Shown one piece after another: positions 18,701 through 27,458 of a stretch of 64,000 bases of DNA. The notes under the pieces are model-generated. The model was given only the letters and a program-made list of their open reading frames with translations, had not been told where the DNA came from and searched no databases. The DNA is from Streptomyces lunaelactis. Its GTDB lineage: Bacteria > Actinomycetota > Actinomycetes > Streptomycetales > Streptomycetaceae. The position numbers and the translations under genes are program-made. Location: contig NZ_CP026304.1 of the NCBI RefSeq assembly GCF_003054555.1, positions 248,001 to 312,000 of the forward strand, read 5' to 3'. Position 1 is the stretch's first letter; each line of letters begins with the position of its first letter.

Positions 18701-21700
18701 TCCCGCAGTTCATCAGCGAGCACCGACACCGACCACCCGTCCGCCACGATGTGGTGGATCGCCACCATCAGCAGGTGCCGCCGCTCCTCGAGACGGACCA
18801 CCGCGGTCCGCAGCAGTCGACCACTGGTCAGGTCGAAGGCTTCGCCGGCCTTCACATCGAGCACTTCGCGGGCAGCCGCTTCGCGCTCCACCGGGTCCGC
18901 CACACGGGCCAGATCCGCGATCTCAGCCTTCACCTGCCACGGCCCGTCGACGATCTGGACCGGCTCACCGTCGGCGCCCGTCACGAACCGGGTCCGCAGC
19001 ACTTCGTGCCGAGCCACCAGACCCGAGAACGCCGTCTCCAGCGCGGCCAGGTCCAGAGCGCCCTTCACCTCGAACCCGAACGGGATCACATATTCCGCGC
19101 TCCCAGGCTCCAACTGGTCCAGGAACCACAACCGCTGCTGGGCAAACGACAGCGGAAGCACAGTGGAGCAGTCGTTGCGGGGAACCAGAGGCATGACAGC
19201 ACCGCTCTCGCCGGAGGCGAGAACTTCGGCGAGCAGGGCAATGGTCGGGGCGTTGAACATGTCTCGTACGGTCAGCTCGCCGTTCAGCTTCCTGGCCACC
19301 CGAGAGACCATCTGCACTGCGTGCAGGGAATGTCCGCCGAGGTGGAAGAAGTCGTCGTGGACACCGACCTGGTCGAGGCCGAGTACTTCCCTCCAGATGT
19401 CGGCGATGATCCGCTCGGTCTCGTTGCGCGGGGCGACGTACTCGCCGTCTGATCCCTGGCAGGCACCGTCGGGCTCGGGGAGCGCGCGGCGGTCCACCTT
19501 GCCGTTCGGGGTCAGCGGCAGAGCGTCCAGGAAAACGAACCAGCTGGGGACCATGTAGTCGGGCAAACTCTCCCGCAGCCGGGATCGCAGCCCGGCAGCG
19601 GTCAGCTCGCGGCCAGCGGCCGGGACGCAGTAGCCGACCAGGTACTTGTCGCCAGGGGTGCCCTCACGGACCACGACGGTGACATTGGCGACATCCTCGT
19701 GAGCGGCGAGGGCCGCTTCTATCTCGCCGAGTTCGATCCGCAGACCGCGGAGCTTGACCTGCTGGTCGATACGGCCCAGGAACTCGATGTCTCCATCCGG
19801 CAGCCACCGCACCAGGTCACCTGTCCGGTACGCCTTCTCAGCCGGATTGCCGGCGAACGGATGCGGTACGAAGCGCTCTGCGGTCAGTTCGGGACGATTC
19901 CAGTAGCCGCAGGCCACGCCGGGCCCGCCGACCCACAGCTCGCCGGGAACGCCCACAGGTGCCAGACCGCCGAACCGGTCCATGACCAACGCCTCGGTGT
20001 TCGCGATCGGCTTGCCGATCGGCATCGAGGTGATCTGCGGCCCGTCAGGGTCCACGACGTAGCAAGTGGCGAACACCGTCGCCTCAGTGGGCCCGTAGCC
20101 GTTGACGAGGTTCTTCGGGGCGAACGGCCCGGCCAGCAGTGCGTCAGCGACCGAACGCTCCACGGCGTCACCGCCGTACATCACGGTCTTCATCCCGGCG
20201 ACGAGGTCCGGGCACTCCGAAACATGGTGGTTGAACAGCGGAGCCGTCAGCCACATCGTCGAGACGTTGTAGTCACGAAGGGTGGATGCCAGGAGCGGGG
20301 TGTCGACCAGCGCTTCCTTCGTCACGATGGCCAGCGTGGCGCCGGCCGTGAGGGCTCCCCAGCACTCGAAGGTGAACACGTCGAAGCAGAAGTTGCAGGT
20401 CTGGGCGACGACGTCGGTGGCGGTGATGTCGGCGAACCAGTTGTTGTCGATCAGGCGGCAGATCGCCTGATGCTGCACCATCACACCCTTGGGGGTGCCG
20501 GTGGAACCGGAGGTGTAGATGATGTACGCCAGATCCTGCGGTCCGGACTGGGGCGCCGGATTGGTGCCGGGCTGCGTCGCGACCGTTGCCCAGTCGGCGT
20601 CGATCAGCAGCTGGGCTGCGGTCTCGGGGAGCCGGTCGGCCAGGTGGGCCTGGGTGATGACAAGGGGGGCCCGGGTGTCGTTGAGCATGAACTCCAGACG
20701 CGCCGCCGGGTAGTCCGGGTCCAGCGGCACATACGCGGCACCGGCCTTCATGACTCCAAGAAGGGCCACGATCATGTCGGGACCGCGGTCCACACACACC
20801 GTGACCAGATCCTCGGCCTTGATGCCTCGGTCGATCAGATGATGCGCCAGCTGATTCGCCCGAGCATTCAGCTCGCCGTACGACAGCTCCGATACCCCGA
20901 ACACCACCGCCGGCGCATCCGGAGTCCGCTCGACCTGCTCCTCCACCAGAGCCTGAACCGTTGTGTTGTCCACATACGGGACGGTGGTGTCGTTGAAGGT
21001 GACCAGCAGCTGTTCCCTCTCCTGAACACCGAGAAGGTCGAGCTCACCGACCGGCCGCGCCGGCTCGGCGACAGCCGCACTCAGGAGGTTGGCGTAGTGG
21101 CCGGCCAGGCGCTCCACCGTCGCCCGGTCGAACAGCTCCGACGCATACACGATCTCACCGGCGAACCCGTCGTCAGCACCCTGCGTCAGCGTCAGCGACA
21201 AATCGCAGCTGTCGGCCCCCAGGAGCCGAACCCCGTCCACTGCACCCAGCGTGCCCTCATGCAGCTCGAACATCACCTGGAAGAGCGCGTTGCGCGACAG
21301 GTCACGCGCCGGGGCCAGGTCCTCGACGATCCGCTCGAACGGAAGATCCTGGTGGGCGTACGCGCTCAGCGCTGTCTCCCGCACCTGGCCCAGGAGCGTG
21401 TCAAAGGACGGATTCGACGACAAGTCGGAACGCATGACGAGGGTGTTAACGAACTCCTCGCCGGACCGGGTGACGACGGGGGTGCCGACCGCGATGTCGT
21501 CCTGACGCGACCACCGCGACAGCACCGCCTGCAAACCAGCCAGGCCCGCCATGAACAGCGATGCCCTGTGCATGGAGGCCAGTGTCCGCAGCCCTTCAGC
21601 CGTCACTGCGGGAACCGTGAAGCTGATGGCATCACTGGCGCCGGGATGTGCAATGGGGCGAGGGCGGTCTGTCGGGAATTCAAGTGGCTCCACACCGGCC

Positions 21701-21771
21701 AGGGCATGTCGCCAAAAGGCCAACTGATGGGCACTGGTATCAGCTGAAACAAATTCCATAGACAGCGTCAT
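12787..21771 (-). CDS. NRPS, modules 1-3 (half-C-A-T-C-A-T-C-A-T)
   Basis: The protein has 2994 residues from ATG 21771 (GGTGAT ribosome site). The N-terminus starts inside a condensation domain: residues about 1-250 match only its C-terminal half, without HHxxxDG. A1 is at about 265-765, T1 Ser815, C2 870-1310, A2 1325-1830, T2 Ser1878, C3 1930-2375, A3 2390-2890, T3 Ser2941. Pocket readings by eye: A1 DVFWMGGVFK (valine-like), A2 DARSLSHMTK (unassigned; Arg in the pocket could suit an acidic group), A3 DAEEVGTITK (Glu in the pocket, weak resemblance to Lys-type codes). There are no E domains. The truncated starter C suggests this is the loading protein. It ends in a T domain, so the chain passes to the next NRPS. 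Confidence 0.95.
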   Translation of the reverse strand: MTLSMEFVSADTSAHQLAFWRHALAGVEPLEFPTDRPRPIAHPGASDAISFTVPAVTAEGLRTLASMHRASLFMAGLAGLQAVLSRWSRQDDIAVGTPVVTRSGEEFVNTLVMRSDLSSNPSFDTLLGQVRETALSAYAHQDLPFERIVEDLAPARDLSRNALFQVMFELHEGTLGAVDGVRLLGADSCDLSLTLTQGADDGFAGEIVYASELFDRATVERLAGHYANLLSAAVAEPARPVGELDLLGVQEREQLLVTFNDTTVPYVDNTTVQALVEEQVERTPDAPAVVFGVSELSYGELNARANQLAHHLIDRGIKAEDLVTVCVDRGPDMIVALLGVMKAGAAYVPLDPDYPAARLEFMLNDTRAPLVITQAHLADRLPETAAQLLIDADWATVATQPGTNPAPQSGPQDLAYIIYTSGSTGTPKGVMVQHQAICRLIDNNWFADITATDVVAQTCNFCFDVFTFECWGALTAGATLAIVTKEALVDTPLLASTLRDYNVSTMWLTAPLFNHHVSECPDLVAGMKTVMYGGDAVERSVADALLAGPFAPKNLVNGYGPTEATVFATCYVVDPDGPQITSMPIGKPIANTEALVMDRFGGLAPVGVPGELWVGGPGVACGYWNRPELTAERFVPHPFAGNPAEKAYRTGDLVRWLPDGDIEFLGRIDQQVKLRGLRIELGEIEAALAAHEDVANVTVVVREGTPGDKYLVGYCVPAAGRELTAAGLRSRLRESLPDYMVPSWFVFLDALPLTPNGKVDRRALPEPDGACQGSDGEYVAPRNETERIIADIWREVLGLDQVGVHDDFFHLGGHSLHAVQMVSRVARKLNGELTVRDMFNAPTIALLAEVLASGESGAVMPLVPRNDCSTVLPLSFAQQRLWFLDQLEPGSAEYVIPFGFEVKGALDLAALETAFSGLVARHEVLRTRFVTGADGEPVQIVDGPWQVKAEIADLARVADPVEREAAAREVLDVKAGEAFDLTSGRLLRTAVVRLEERRHLLMVAIHHIVADGWSVSVLADELRELYAAAIENREADLPSLVVQYGDFALWQRQWLTPDSEERQLDYWRQNLAGVEALELPADRPRPSVRSGAGDAVIFTIPTTTAEGLRKLASQQSASLFMAGLAGFQAVLSRWSRQDDIAVGTPIAGRNRAEVEDLVGFFVNTLVMRSDLASNPSFEALLGQVRETALGAYAHQDLPFERIVEDLAPERDLSRNALFQVMFALQNVPDGTWTLPGLTLDTIEVATHASKFDLTLFLTEQSDGSLEAEIVYSTELFDRTTVQRLAGHYANLLGAAIADPARPVGELDLLSEQEREELLVGFNDTTVPYQEGMTIQALVEEQVVRTPDAPAVVFGDVDLSYAELNARANQLAHHLMGRGIGAEDLVTVCVDRGPDMIVALLGVMKAGAAYVPLDPDYPAARLEFMLNDTRAPLVITQAHLADRLPETAAQLLIDTDWVTVATQPDTNPTPQSGPDNLAYIIYTSGSTGTPKGVMIQHQGVVNYLRFLTGTVFSGQNPGQLLQTVSISYDASVREIFGGLASGALLRIMPTGSMGDPKTYLEVAESTAVRKIFSCVPSAYLALVQTAAEYEIDLSLDTVLLSGESPTLLASEQARVHASAKEVINHYGPTETTMTAVFHRHHRITDGNVAGRPIANVQALVMDRFGGLAPVGVPGELWIGGPGVARGYWNQPDLTEACFVPHPFSQDPDARVYRTGDLVRWLPDGNIDFLGRIDRQVKLRGLRIELGEIEAGLAAHEDVANVTVIVREDTPGDKRLVGYCVPAAGRELSIADLRARLRESLPAYMVPAWFVFLDALPLTPNGKVDRRALPQPDGSRPGADADYVAPRNETERIIAGIWSEVLGLDRIGVHDNFFHLGGHSLYAVQAILRVAKKLNVELTVRDMFISPTIAQMGEAVAAGKPAADELPVLPRRDGAVVPLSFAQRRLWFLEQLEPGSAEYVIPLGFEVEGPLDLAALEAAFSGLVARHEVLRTRFVTGSDGEPVQIVDEPWRVATEVVDLAGVADSAEREAAARGVLDAKAGEAFDLTSGRLLRATVVRLAREHHLLLLTIHHIVADGWSVSVLTDELREFYTAAIENRPAALDELAVQYGDFALWQREWMTPEREERQLGYWRQNLVGIEPLELPTDRPRPLVRSSDGDAFTFTVPADTAEGLRKLASVHGASLFMAGLAGFQALLSRWSRQDDIAVGTPIAGRNRAEIENLVGFFVNTLVMRADLASNPSFDALLGQVRETALGAYAHQDLPFERIVEDFAPERDLSRNALFQVMFELRESTLGTADFVTNGARWISDETVISEAAKFDLSLTLTPGADGGFAGEIVYASELFDRATVERLAGHYTNLLGAVVADPARPVGELDLLSVPERERLLVTFNDTTVPYQDDITIHELFEQQVARTPEAIAILCEGTQLNYAELNARANHLAHHLIDRGIGVEDLVTVCVDRGPDMIVALLGVMKAGAAYVPLDPDYPAARLEFMLSDTRAPLVITQAHLADRLPGSAAQLLIDTDWETIATQRDTNPTPQAGPDNLAYIIYTSGSTGTPKGVMIQHRSMSNRLQEMRSRYGITDTDRVLQFASVTFDAAAEQIFPTLISGARLVMRGTEGWSPASIINTINSGGVTIGELTPALWEQVIPHLGNARTLTRDFRLLVLGGEQVPAAAVEQWFQHTSVPIYNTYGPTETTITATSSLITRPRNVILIGSPIANTEVFVMDRFGGLAPMGVPGELWIGGEGVARGYWNRPELTEERFVPHPFSDDPDARVYRTGDLVRWLPEGNLEFLGRIDQQVKLRGLRIELGEIEAALSTHEDVAAATVIVREDTPGDKRLVGYCVPAAGRELTVADLRARLRTSLPDYMIPNWFVFLDTLPLTPSGKVDRRALPEPEGDRPDVDGDYVAPRTEVEQIIAGIWSEVLGLDRIGVHDNFFHLGGHSLLATRVINQIDLLTGLEVSLKKFFLTPSVAEISTHVLELLALEESTASDTTSL

Positions 21772-22225
21772 GTCATCACCAATTCGGATTAAAAGCGCCA
21801 ACGCGACGGGCGCCGAGGATTGAGAGAAGACGCCGAGCGGGCATGCCAAAGAAGCCACTCGGTGAATTAAGGGACTACTACCGTCGGTGCGCGCGAGGAC
21901 TCTGCCCACCGGAGATACACAAGGTCAGGGCTGCTGCCTACAGCCTTCTCGCCGCCATTTCACATCTGTCGGTCGAGCCGGACAGTCGTGCTGGATTCAG
22001 TGTTGCGCCGCCGCATCGAAGTGCTTGCGAGTCACACCTGCCTCCACCCCTGCCGTTGCCGCTCATCGACAGGCAGACATCAGACTTGAGAAGTCGACCC
22101 TGCCTGGTTATCTCCGGTGAACTGCCCCGGTGATCACAGTGTTTCCTTCCCCCAGGACAGGCGAAAGATCTGACGGGTGGACGGAAACTGCACTGTCATG
22201 AACCGTCCTGAGCAGCCCAGCCTGC
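21772..22225. promoter_or_regulatory. Non-coding region upstream of the NRPS operon
   Basis: This 450-base gap should hold the promoter of the NRPS operon. The last 30 bases before the NRPS start are less GC-rich than the surroundings. No frame in it encodes the missing N-terminal half of the first condensation domain. No operator or sigma-factor consensus was identified with confidence. Confidence 0.5.
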
Positions 22226-22552
22226 TCACGTAGCCGCAGCTCGGGAGCGACTTTGCTGCCCGTCGGCTGAGCGCGGTCCGCGACACCACAGTCGGGGAGT
22301 AGGCCCCGCCGAGGAAACCTCACCCCTTGCGGCGGTTCCCGTCGTAGCCTCAGCGGCGAAGCCGCACCCAGTCAGTGCGGCCGATCCGGGGTGAGCGTGG
22401 CGGTAGTCGACGGCCACGTCGACGTCGCGCGCGCCGCGGGCGTAGGAGCCGAACACATACACCGCGTCGACCAAGTCCAGCGGCCAACTGCCGCCCTCGT
22501 CCAGACGCTGGAGCATTTCGCTGACCATGGCCGTAGCCCGTTCCCGCTTCAC
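22226..22552 (-). pseudogene. MNT-type nucleotidyltransferase, N-terminal fragment
   Basis: From GTG 22552, after a GGGGGAGGGG site, about 50 residues match the start of Streptomyces nucleotidyltransferase-domain proteins. They include the active-site GS motif VFGSYARGA and the first acidic pair in DVDVAVDY. After residue 52 the frame runs into unrelated Ala/Gly/Arg-rich sequence to the stop at 22226, so the remaining fold is absent. It is judged a truncated remnant next to the NRPS cluster boundary. Confidence 0.55.
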
Positions 22553-22883
22553 CGCTGCCCCTCCCCCGGGTCCTTCACGTAGTACGGGGAGCGTACGGCG
22601 GCGGCCGTGAACCCGGGGCGTCGCTGCCCCGGGCGTCACCCGTGCGAGAACAGCGGGCAGCTGTGCCACGGCTGTTGGCGTTCTGGATGCGGTCTTATGG
22701 GGTGTTACGGACGCGCGGTGTCGCTACGATTGACGTGGCAGAAGCGCCTGCCCGCCTCCGTGCCCCGACGCCCACGTCGCCGGGGTGATCCGGACAAGGT
22801 TCCCCGAATCGCGCCTGGTGCAGCCGTGCCGCTCTGTGACTCGACGCGGCGTGTGACGTGGGCGTACGCCGAGAGGAACAGGG

Positions 22884-24083
22884 ATGACGCGCAACCGCGC
22901 CCGCAAGAATGACGTACGGGCCGTCGCACCGCCGGGTGAATACGCCCGCACCGAACGAATCATGAAGGCCGAACAGCAGCGGCCGGTGCTCACCGCCGAC
23001 GTGCACCAGAGGATGCTTGCCGCCTTCCGGGCCGCCGGCTGGCCCGCCACAGGCGAAACGCGGCCGTGGGACGGAGTGTGGCACTCCAAGGTCGGGCCGG
23101 CCTCGGGAACGATTCTGCGCCCCGGCTACCAGCCCGGCCGTACCGGTTCCCGCGACCCGGATGATCCGGACGAGGCAGATCTGCAGGACGTGCCCGAGGT
23201 CAGCTTCTGCACAGGTAGCCAGACCCGGCCGGTGTCTGTGACGGTTCCTGGGACTGAGGAACCTGCCGCCATGGTCCAGCGACTGGGCGCGGCACTCGCC
23301 GACGGGAGGGCGCGCGAGATTGCCTTGCTCGTCAACGACAGCGCGTGCGCGATCTGTGGCGACCCTTATCCAGCACGCCATCTGCTGAGGACACCCGTGG
23401 CGGAACAGATGCGCGTGTGTCCGGCCTGCGTCTTCGACGGCGAACTGCTGACAACCGGGTCCCCCGTCGGGCTCGCCCTGGAATTCGACCTGCTCGCCTA
23501 CAAGGATCTGGCCGTTCCCGCCGGGTGGGCCGCCGTCATGGCGCTGCTTGCCATCGCGGGCGGCCCGCGGTTTGGTGATGTGCTGGACGAAGCCTTTCAA
23601 CGGGCAGTGTGGGTGCCCGCGGCGCACTGGAGCGATCCGGGGAAGCTGTGGATCTGGCTGCCGCCGCACTCCCGCCCGCTGGCTCTGGCCGGGCTCGGCC
23701 CCGGAGCGAGTCTGGCCGCGGTCGTCGAGGCCGTCGACCGTGCGCACCCCGGCCTGCAGGACCTGTACCGCACCGTAGTCCGCGAAGAGCTCCTCGAGGA
23801 GGGCGAGAAGGCGGAGGATTACCTGGTCCCCCAGCTGTGGCCGGCCGTCATCGCCTACGCCGTCGCCTTCGGAACCCAAGCTCTGGAGCGGCCGGCCGAC
23901 CGGGCGCCCTGGCATGTCCTGGAATCCTTCGAACAAGGCGCCCTCGGCGGACACTTCGCCGCCATGCGCAGCGCGCTCGACCCGGATGCCGGCCCGGGAG
24001 TCATCTACACCCTCGGCCTCGGCGCACTCGTGGTTGCCAAGGTTCTCGGACTCTTCCGGGATGGTGACTCTTCCACCAAATGA
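22884..24083 (+). CDS. Hypothetical protein with CxxC zinc-knuckle motif
   Basis: The 399-residue soluble protein starts at ATG 22884, preceded by GAGAGGAAC. Around residues 152-182 it has CAICGDPY and CPACVFDG, a four-cysteine arrangement typical of a structural zinc site. The C-terminal 200 residues are predicted largely helical and contain no recognised catalytic motif. Codon usage is normal for the genome, so it is not obviously recent. It stands alone, divergent from the broken nucleotidyltransferase. I do not recognise the family. Confidence 0.65.
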   Translation: MTRNRARKNDVRAVAPPGEYARTERIMKAEQQRPVLTADVHQRMLAAFRAAGWPATGETRPWDGVWHSKVGPASGTILRPGYQPGRTGSRDPDDPDEADLQDVPEVSFCTGSQTRPVSVTVPGTEEPAAMVQRLGAALADGRAREIALLVNDSACAICGDPYPARHLLRTPVAEQMRVCPACVFDGELLTTGSPVGLALEFDLLAYKDLAVPAGWAAVMALLAIAGGPRFGDVLDEAFQRAVWVPAAHWSDPGKLWIWLPPHSRPLALAGLGPGASLAAVVEAVDRAHPGLQDLYRTVVREELLEEGEKAEDYLVPQLWPAVIAYAVAFGTQALERPADRAPWHVLESFEQGALGGHFAAMRSALDPDAGPGVIYTLGLGALVVAKVLGLFRDGDSSTK

Positions 24084-24856
24084 TCCCGGTGAGCCCGATC
24101 CGGTGCGCGCCGTGCATCGGTGCGCGCCCGGGCGTCGGGCTGATATCTACGAGGTGGCTGACGCTATGGCAGCTGCGGGTCCTCGCTGGGAGCGTGGCGT
24201 TTTCGCTCCGACCCGGCCGGCGCTGCGGGCCGGGTGGCACCGGGGAGTAGTCGTCAATAGCTGTGGATGCGGTTGCCTCCTGTGGGGATCATGCGGCTGG
24301 GTTGCTGCCCTGGATGATCTGCCAGCCGGAGGTGAGATCGCCTGATCTGAGGTGGCCTGTGCCCGAGCCGCGGAGCGTCACCAGTGCCGTGTGGACCCGC
24401 CTCGGTACTGGCAGGCTCGCGTATTTAACTGTCGCCAGTTCTCCGTGGGGTCCAGCCTCTGGTGACCGTGTGTGGTCGCTGGGGGCGTATCGGCTTCAGG
24501 TCTCTCCGGGACTCGCCGGCGATCTTGGTCGTGGTGACGTGGTGATACCGAGGGCGTCGGCATCACCAGGACGCGCTGGCGACCGGCCGCAGCCCGCCCG
24601 GCCGGTCGTGGGGAGTACGCCCGCCGCACTGGAGCGTTGGACGAGATGGTTCTGTCGCAGTCGCCGGAGGAGAACCGCTGCACCCGGCGGCGCAGGTCGT
24701 CCAGGACGCCGAGACGCCATGTGAAGTGGTGCACGCAGGCGAGTGCGTCCGTATCGGGCTTGTGCCCGGGGGCTGGAGCTACGACAGGTCCTACGGGATG
24801 TCGCAGCAGCTTGTGACACTCCCCGCGGGCGATGGCACTCGCGGACAACCACCCGA
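24084..24856. other. Gap of about 770 bases without a supported gene
   Basis: Several open frames exist on both strands but are Arg/Pro-rich, lack ribosome sites and match no family I know. Parts read like degraded coding sequence, but no identification is possible by eye. It separates the zinc-motif gene from the ABC transporter operon. Confidence 0.5.
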
Positions 24857-24884
24857 GCCCGGCCCGGCGCCCTCCGGGCCGGGC
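24857..24884 (-). terminator. Hairpin terminator of the ABC transporter operon
   Basis: GCCCGGCCCGG (24857-24867) and CCGGGCCGGGC (24874-24884) form a perfect 11-bp stem with a 6-base loop. It begins 30 bases beyond the stop of the last operon gene on the minus strand. There is no U-tract, which is common for Streptomyces. Confidence 0.65.
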
Positions 24885-24913
24885 CGGGCAGTGCCGCTAC
24901 GAGCCTATGGTGC

Positions 24914-25021
24914 CTACCCGTGCGGGTTGAGCGAGTCGAGTACGGGGAGCCCGTTGATGCTCACGTGGATGATGAACATGATGGCGGCCAGGGCGAGCAC
25001 GATAAGAAGGATCTTCTTCAC
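24914..25021 (-). CDS. 35-residue single-pass membrane peptide
   Basis: GTG 25021 follows AAAGGA at a good distance and opens a frame beginning VKKILLIVLALAAIMF and ending SLNPHG. Two lysines precede a hydrophobic helix of about 17 residues (I4-V20), then a short polar tail. It begins 10 bases after the FtsX permease stop and ends just before a strong hairpin, so it is the last gene of the operon. It is too short for most gene callers. A role as a small subunit or regulator of the ABC exporter is inferred from position only. Confidence 0.6.
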   Translation of the reverse strand: MKKILLIVLALAAIMFIIHVSINGLPVLDSLNPHG

Positions 25022-25031
25022 AGCGGTCCTT

Positions 25032-27458
25032 TCAGACTGCGGACAGGGCTTCACGGACGGTCAGCCGGCCGGCGCGCCACGCCGCAGCCATGGTGGCCGC
25101 GGCTGCCCCGACCAGGACGAGGGTCAGCCACAGCAACACGGCCGGGCCTGACAGGTTGAAGGGCAGGGGCAGATGGAAGGCCTGATCGCCGACGAAGTCG
25201 CCGAGCACCCGCGTCAGTGGTAGCGCGACGACGACGGCGATGGCCACGCTCATCGCCGCGACCAGCACGCCCTCACTGACGACGATCCGGCGTACCGCGC
25301 CCGGCGTGGCCCCGACGGCGCTGAGCACGGCGAACTCCCGGGTCCGCTCGACAACGCTGGTGCTCATGCTGGAGCCGAGGCCGAGCAAACCCACCACGCC
25401 CATGGCGGCGGCCAGGGCGAGCAGGATGGCGATGAGCACGGCCACATGCCCGTCCAGCGCTGTCTCCAGCTGGTCAACAGGCACGGCCGAGGCGACATTC
25501 ACCCCTTCCGTCGCGAGCGTGCGTTCGATCTGGGTCAGCGCGGCCCGGCGGGCGTCGTCGTCGTGACCCTCGGTGGCGACCCGGATCAGCGAGGCCTGTC
25601 CGGGCACCGGGACGGCCCGTTCCATGCCGTCCGGCGTGACGTACGCCGTGCCGTGGGTGCCGAAGTTGGAGACCAGCCCCACCACGCGCCAGGTGGAGGG
25701 CCGGTCGGCGACGGTGAGTGAGACCTCGTCACCGACCTCGATGTCCTGGTATATCGGGACGAGCTGGTTGAGCACGACCGCGTCGGTGTCATCCGGCCGC
25801 AGCCACCGTCCTTCGATGACGGGCAGGGTGAGCATGGGGCTGTCCGGCGGGGCGGCCGTGATGCTGAAGCTGCCATGCCCGCCGTCGGGGTAGGTGTGGC
25901 TGACGTCGAGGCCGTCCGTGCCGGTCATCGCGGTCTTCCACGAGGCGACCGCCTCCACATCGGCGACGCCGGGCAGTGGGCGCAGCAGTCCGTCGAGCGT
26001 GGCGGCGGATACCGGCTCGTTGAGCTTGACCTCCAGGTCGTAGTGGCGGTTGGCCTGCCCCTCGTTGACCAGTGCGGTCCATGCGCCGGCCGTATTCAGG
26101 CCGGTGATGAAGAGACCGCCGCCGACGGCGAGCAGGGTGAGGTTGAGCGCGAACCGCCCCTTGCGCCGCATTGTGTTGCGCGATGCCATCACCAGCGACC
26201 GGTCGATGCCGCGCTGCGACCCCAGCCATGCCGTGAACCGGGTGCCCCGTACGGAGCCGTCCCCCGTCCCGGTGCCGTGGTCGTCGATGGCCTGCCGCAC
26301 GGTGACGCGGCTGCCCCGTACCAGCGGCACGAGTGCGACGAGCAGCGGGACGCCGAGGCCTGCGAGTAGCTGGACGGTGAAGACCCAGGCGGGGACCGCG
26401 ACGCTGACCAGGTCGATGTTGAGGAGTTCCGCAATGACCCCGGCGAGGTAGCGCCCGGTCAGCAGGCTCGGCACGATCGACAGGGCGGTGGCGGCCGCTG
26501 CGATGAGCAGGGCCATGAGCAGATACAGCTGCAGGATCTGGCGGGTACGCGCACCGACCGCCTTCATCATCCCGATCTGGCGTATCTGCTGGGCGAGGAG
26601 CCCTCCAAGCATCGTCGCCACCAGGATGGCGCTGAGCACGACCGAAAGCCCGGCGAAGACGAGCAGCAGAGTGGTGACGGACTCCATCTGCGACTGGTGC
26701 GGATGGCGGTAGGGCGGCGGCACCTCGATCGCGGTGACGCGCAGGCCGCGTTCGGCGAGTACGGCACCGGCCCGCCCGGCGGCCTGTTCGATCTCCTCGG
26801 CGCTGCGCGTCGGGTGAGCGGCGTCCGGGCCGACCACGAGCTTCAGCTCGTCGAGCGCGACGTTCTCCCCCAGGCGCTGCAGCGCCGCCTCGGTGAGGTA
26901 TCCATAACCGACGGTCTCCTGCTCCGAGGGAGCCAGGCTCGGGTCGTGCACCGACCCGGTCACGGTGACGCGCTGGGGCTTGCCGTTCGGGGTCTGCACC
27001 TCCAGGCTGCCTCCGTTGGCCACGCCGAAGTAACTCAGGGAGCTGCGTTCGAGCAGCATCTCGGCGGCCGGCGTGGGCCAGTCCCCCTGTTCGACGGTGA
27101 AGCTGCTGATGCGCATCGGGTCGTCGGGCGCGACGACCCAGAGCATGAACTGCTCCCAGCGGCCGTCGACGCGGACCCTGGCCTTCACCGAGCCGCGCAC
27201 GGTCGCGTCGGCGATGTCGGGCTGGTCCAGGACGTCGGCGACGGCTGCCGCGTCGGGCTTGCCCGACAGGTGCAGGGTCGCCGACGCCGGGTGGGTGCCC
27301 AGGTAGTTGCGGTCGATCTCCCGCAACACGATGGTGCGGGCGCCCAGGACGGCGCCGACCGCGGTGAGGCTGACCGCGATGGCGAGGATCATCATGGCGG
27401 TACGGGTACGGGCGTTCCACAGGTCCCGCGCGACCTTGCGCCAGCGTAGCCGGGTCAT
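25032..27458 (-). CDS. FtsX-type ABC transporter permease (MacB-like)
   Basis: The 808-residue permease has an N-terminal membrane helix, a large extracytoplasmic MacB-type domain, a block of three helices (about residues 265-400), a second N-terminal-type helix with another extracytoplasmic domain, and a final block of three helices ending in VREALSAV. Duplicate FtsX domains are normal for actinobacterial lipoprotein or peptide exporters of this class. The ATG (27456-27458) overlaps the ATPase stop (ATGA). With the ATPase it probably forms a mechanotransmission exporter for an antibiotic or lipoprotein; substrate unknown. Confidence 0.88.
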   Translation of the reverse strand: MTRLRWRKVARDLWNARTRTAMMILAIAVSLTAVGAVLGARTIVLREIDRNYLGTHPASATLHLSGKPDAAAVADVLDQPDIADATVRGSVKARVRVDGRWEQFMLWVVAPDDPMRISSFTVEQGDWPTPAAEMLLERSSLSYFGVANGGSLEVQTPNGKPQRVTVTGSVHDPSLAPSEQETVGYGYLTEAALQRLGENVALDELKLVVGPDAAHPTRSAEEIEQAAGRAGAVLAERGLRVTAIEVPPPYRHPHQSQMESVTTLLLVFAGLSVVLSAILVATMLGGLLAQQIRQIGMMKAVGARTRQILQLYLLMALLIAAAATALSIVPSLLTGRYLAGVIAELLNIDLVSVAVPAWVFTVQLLAGLGVPLLVALVPLVRGSRVTVRQAIDDHGTGTGDGSVRGTRFTAWLGSQRGIDRSLVMASRNTMRRKGRFALNLTLLAVGGGLFITGLNTAGAWTALVNEGQANRHYDLEVKLNEPVSAATLDGLLRPLPGVADVEAVASWKTAMTGTDGLDVSHTYPDGGHGSFSITAAPPDSPMLTLPVIEGRWLRPDDTDAVVLNQLVPIYQDIEVGDEVSLTVADRPSTWRVVGLVSNFGTHGTAYVTPDGMERAVPVPGQASLIRVATEGHDDDARRAALTQIERTLATEGVNVASAVPVDQLETALDGHVAVLIAILLALAAAMGVVGLLGLGSSMSTSVVERTREFAVLSAVGATPGAVRRIVVSEGVLVAAMSVAIAVVVALPLTRVLGDFVGDQAFHLPLPFNLSGPAVLLWLTLVLVGAAAATMAAAWRAGRLTVREALSAV

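Noticed and set aside
21843..22133. Plus-strand short frame upstream of the NRPS
   Set aside because: No ribosome site, irregular codon use, and location in the expected promoter region.
24378..24848. Minus-strand frame of 156 codons between the zinc-motif gene and the ABC operon
   Set aside because: Arg/Pro-rich composition, no start context and no family resemblance; probably non-coding.
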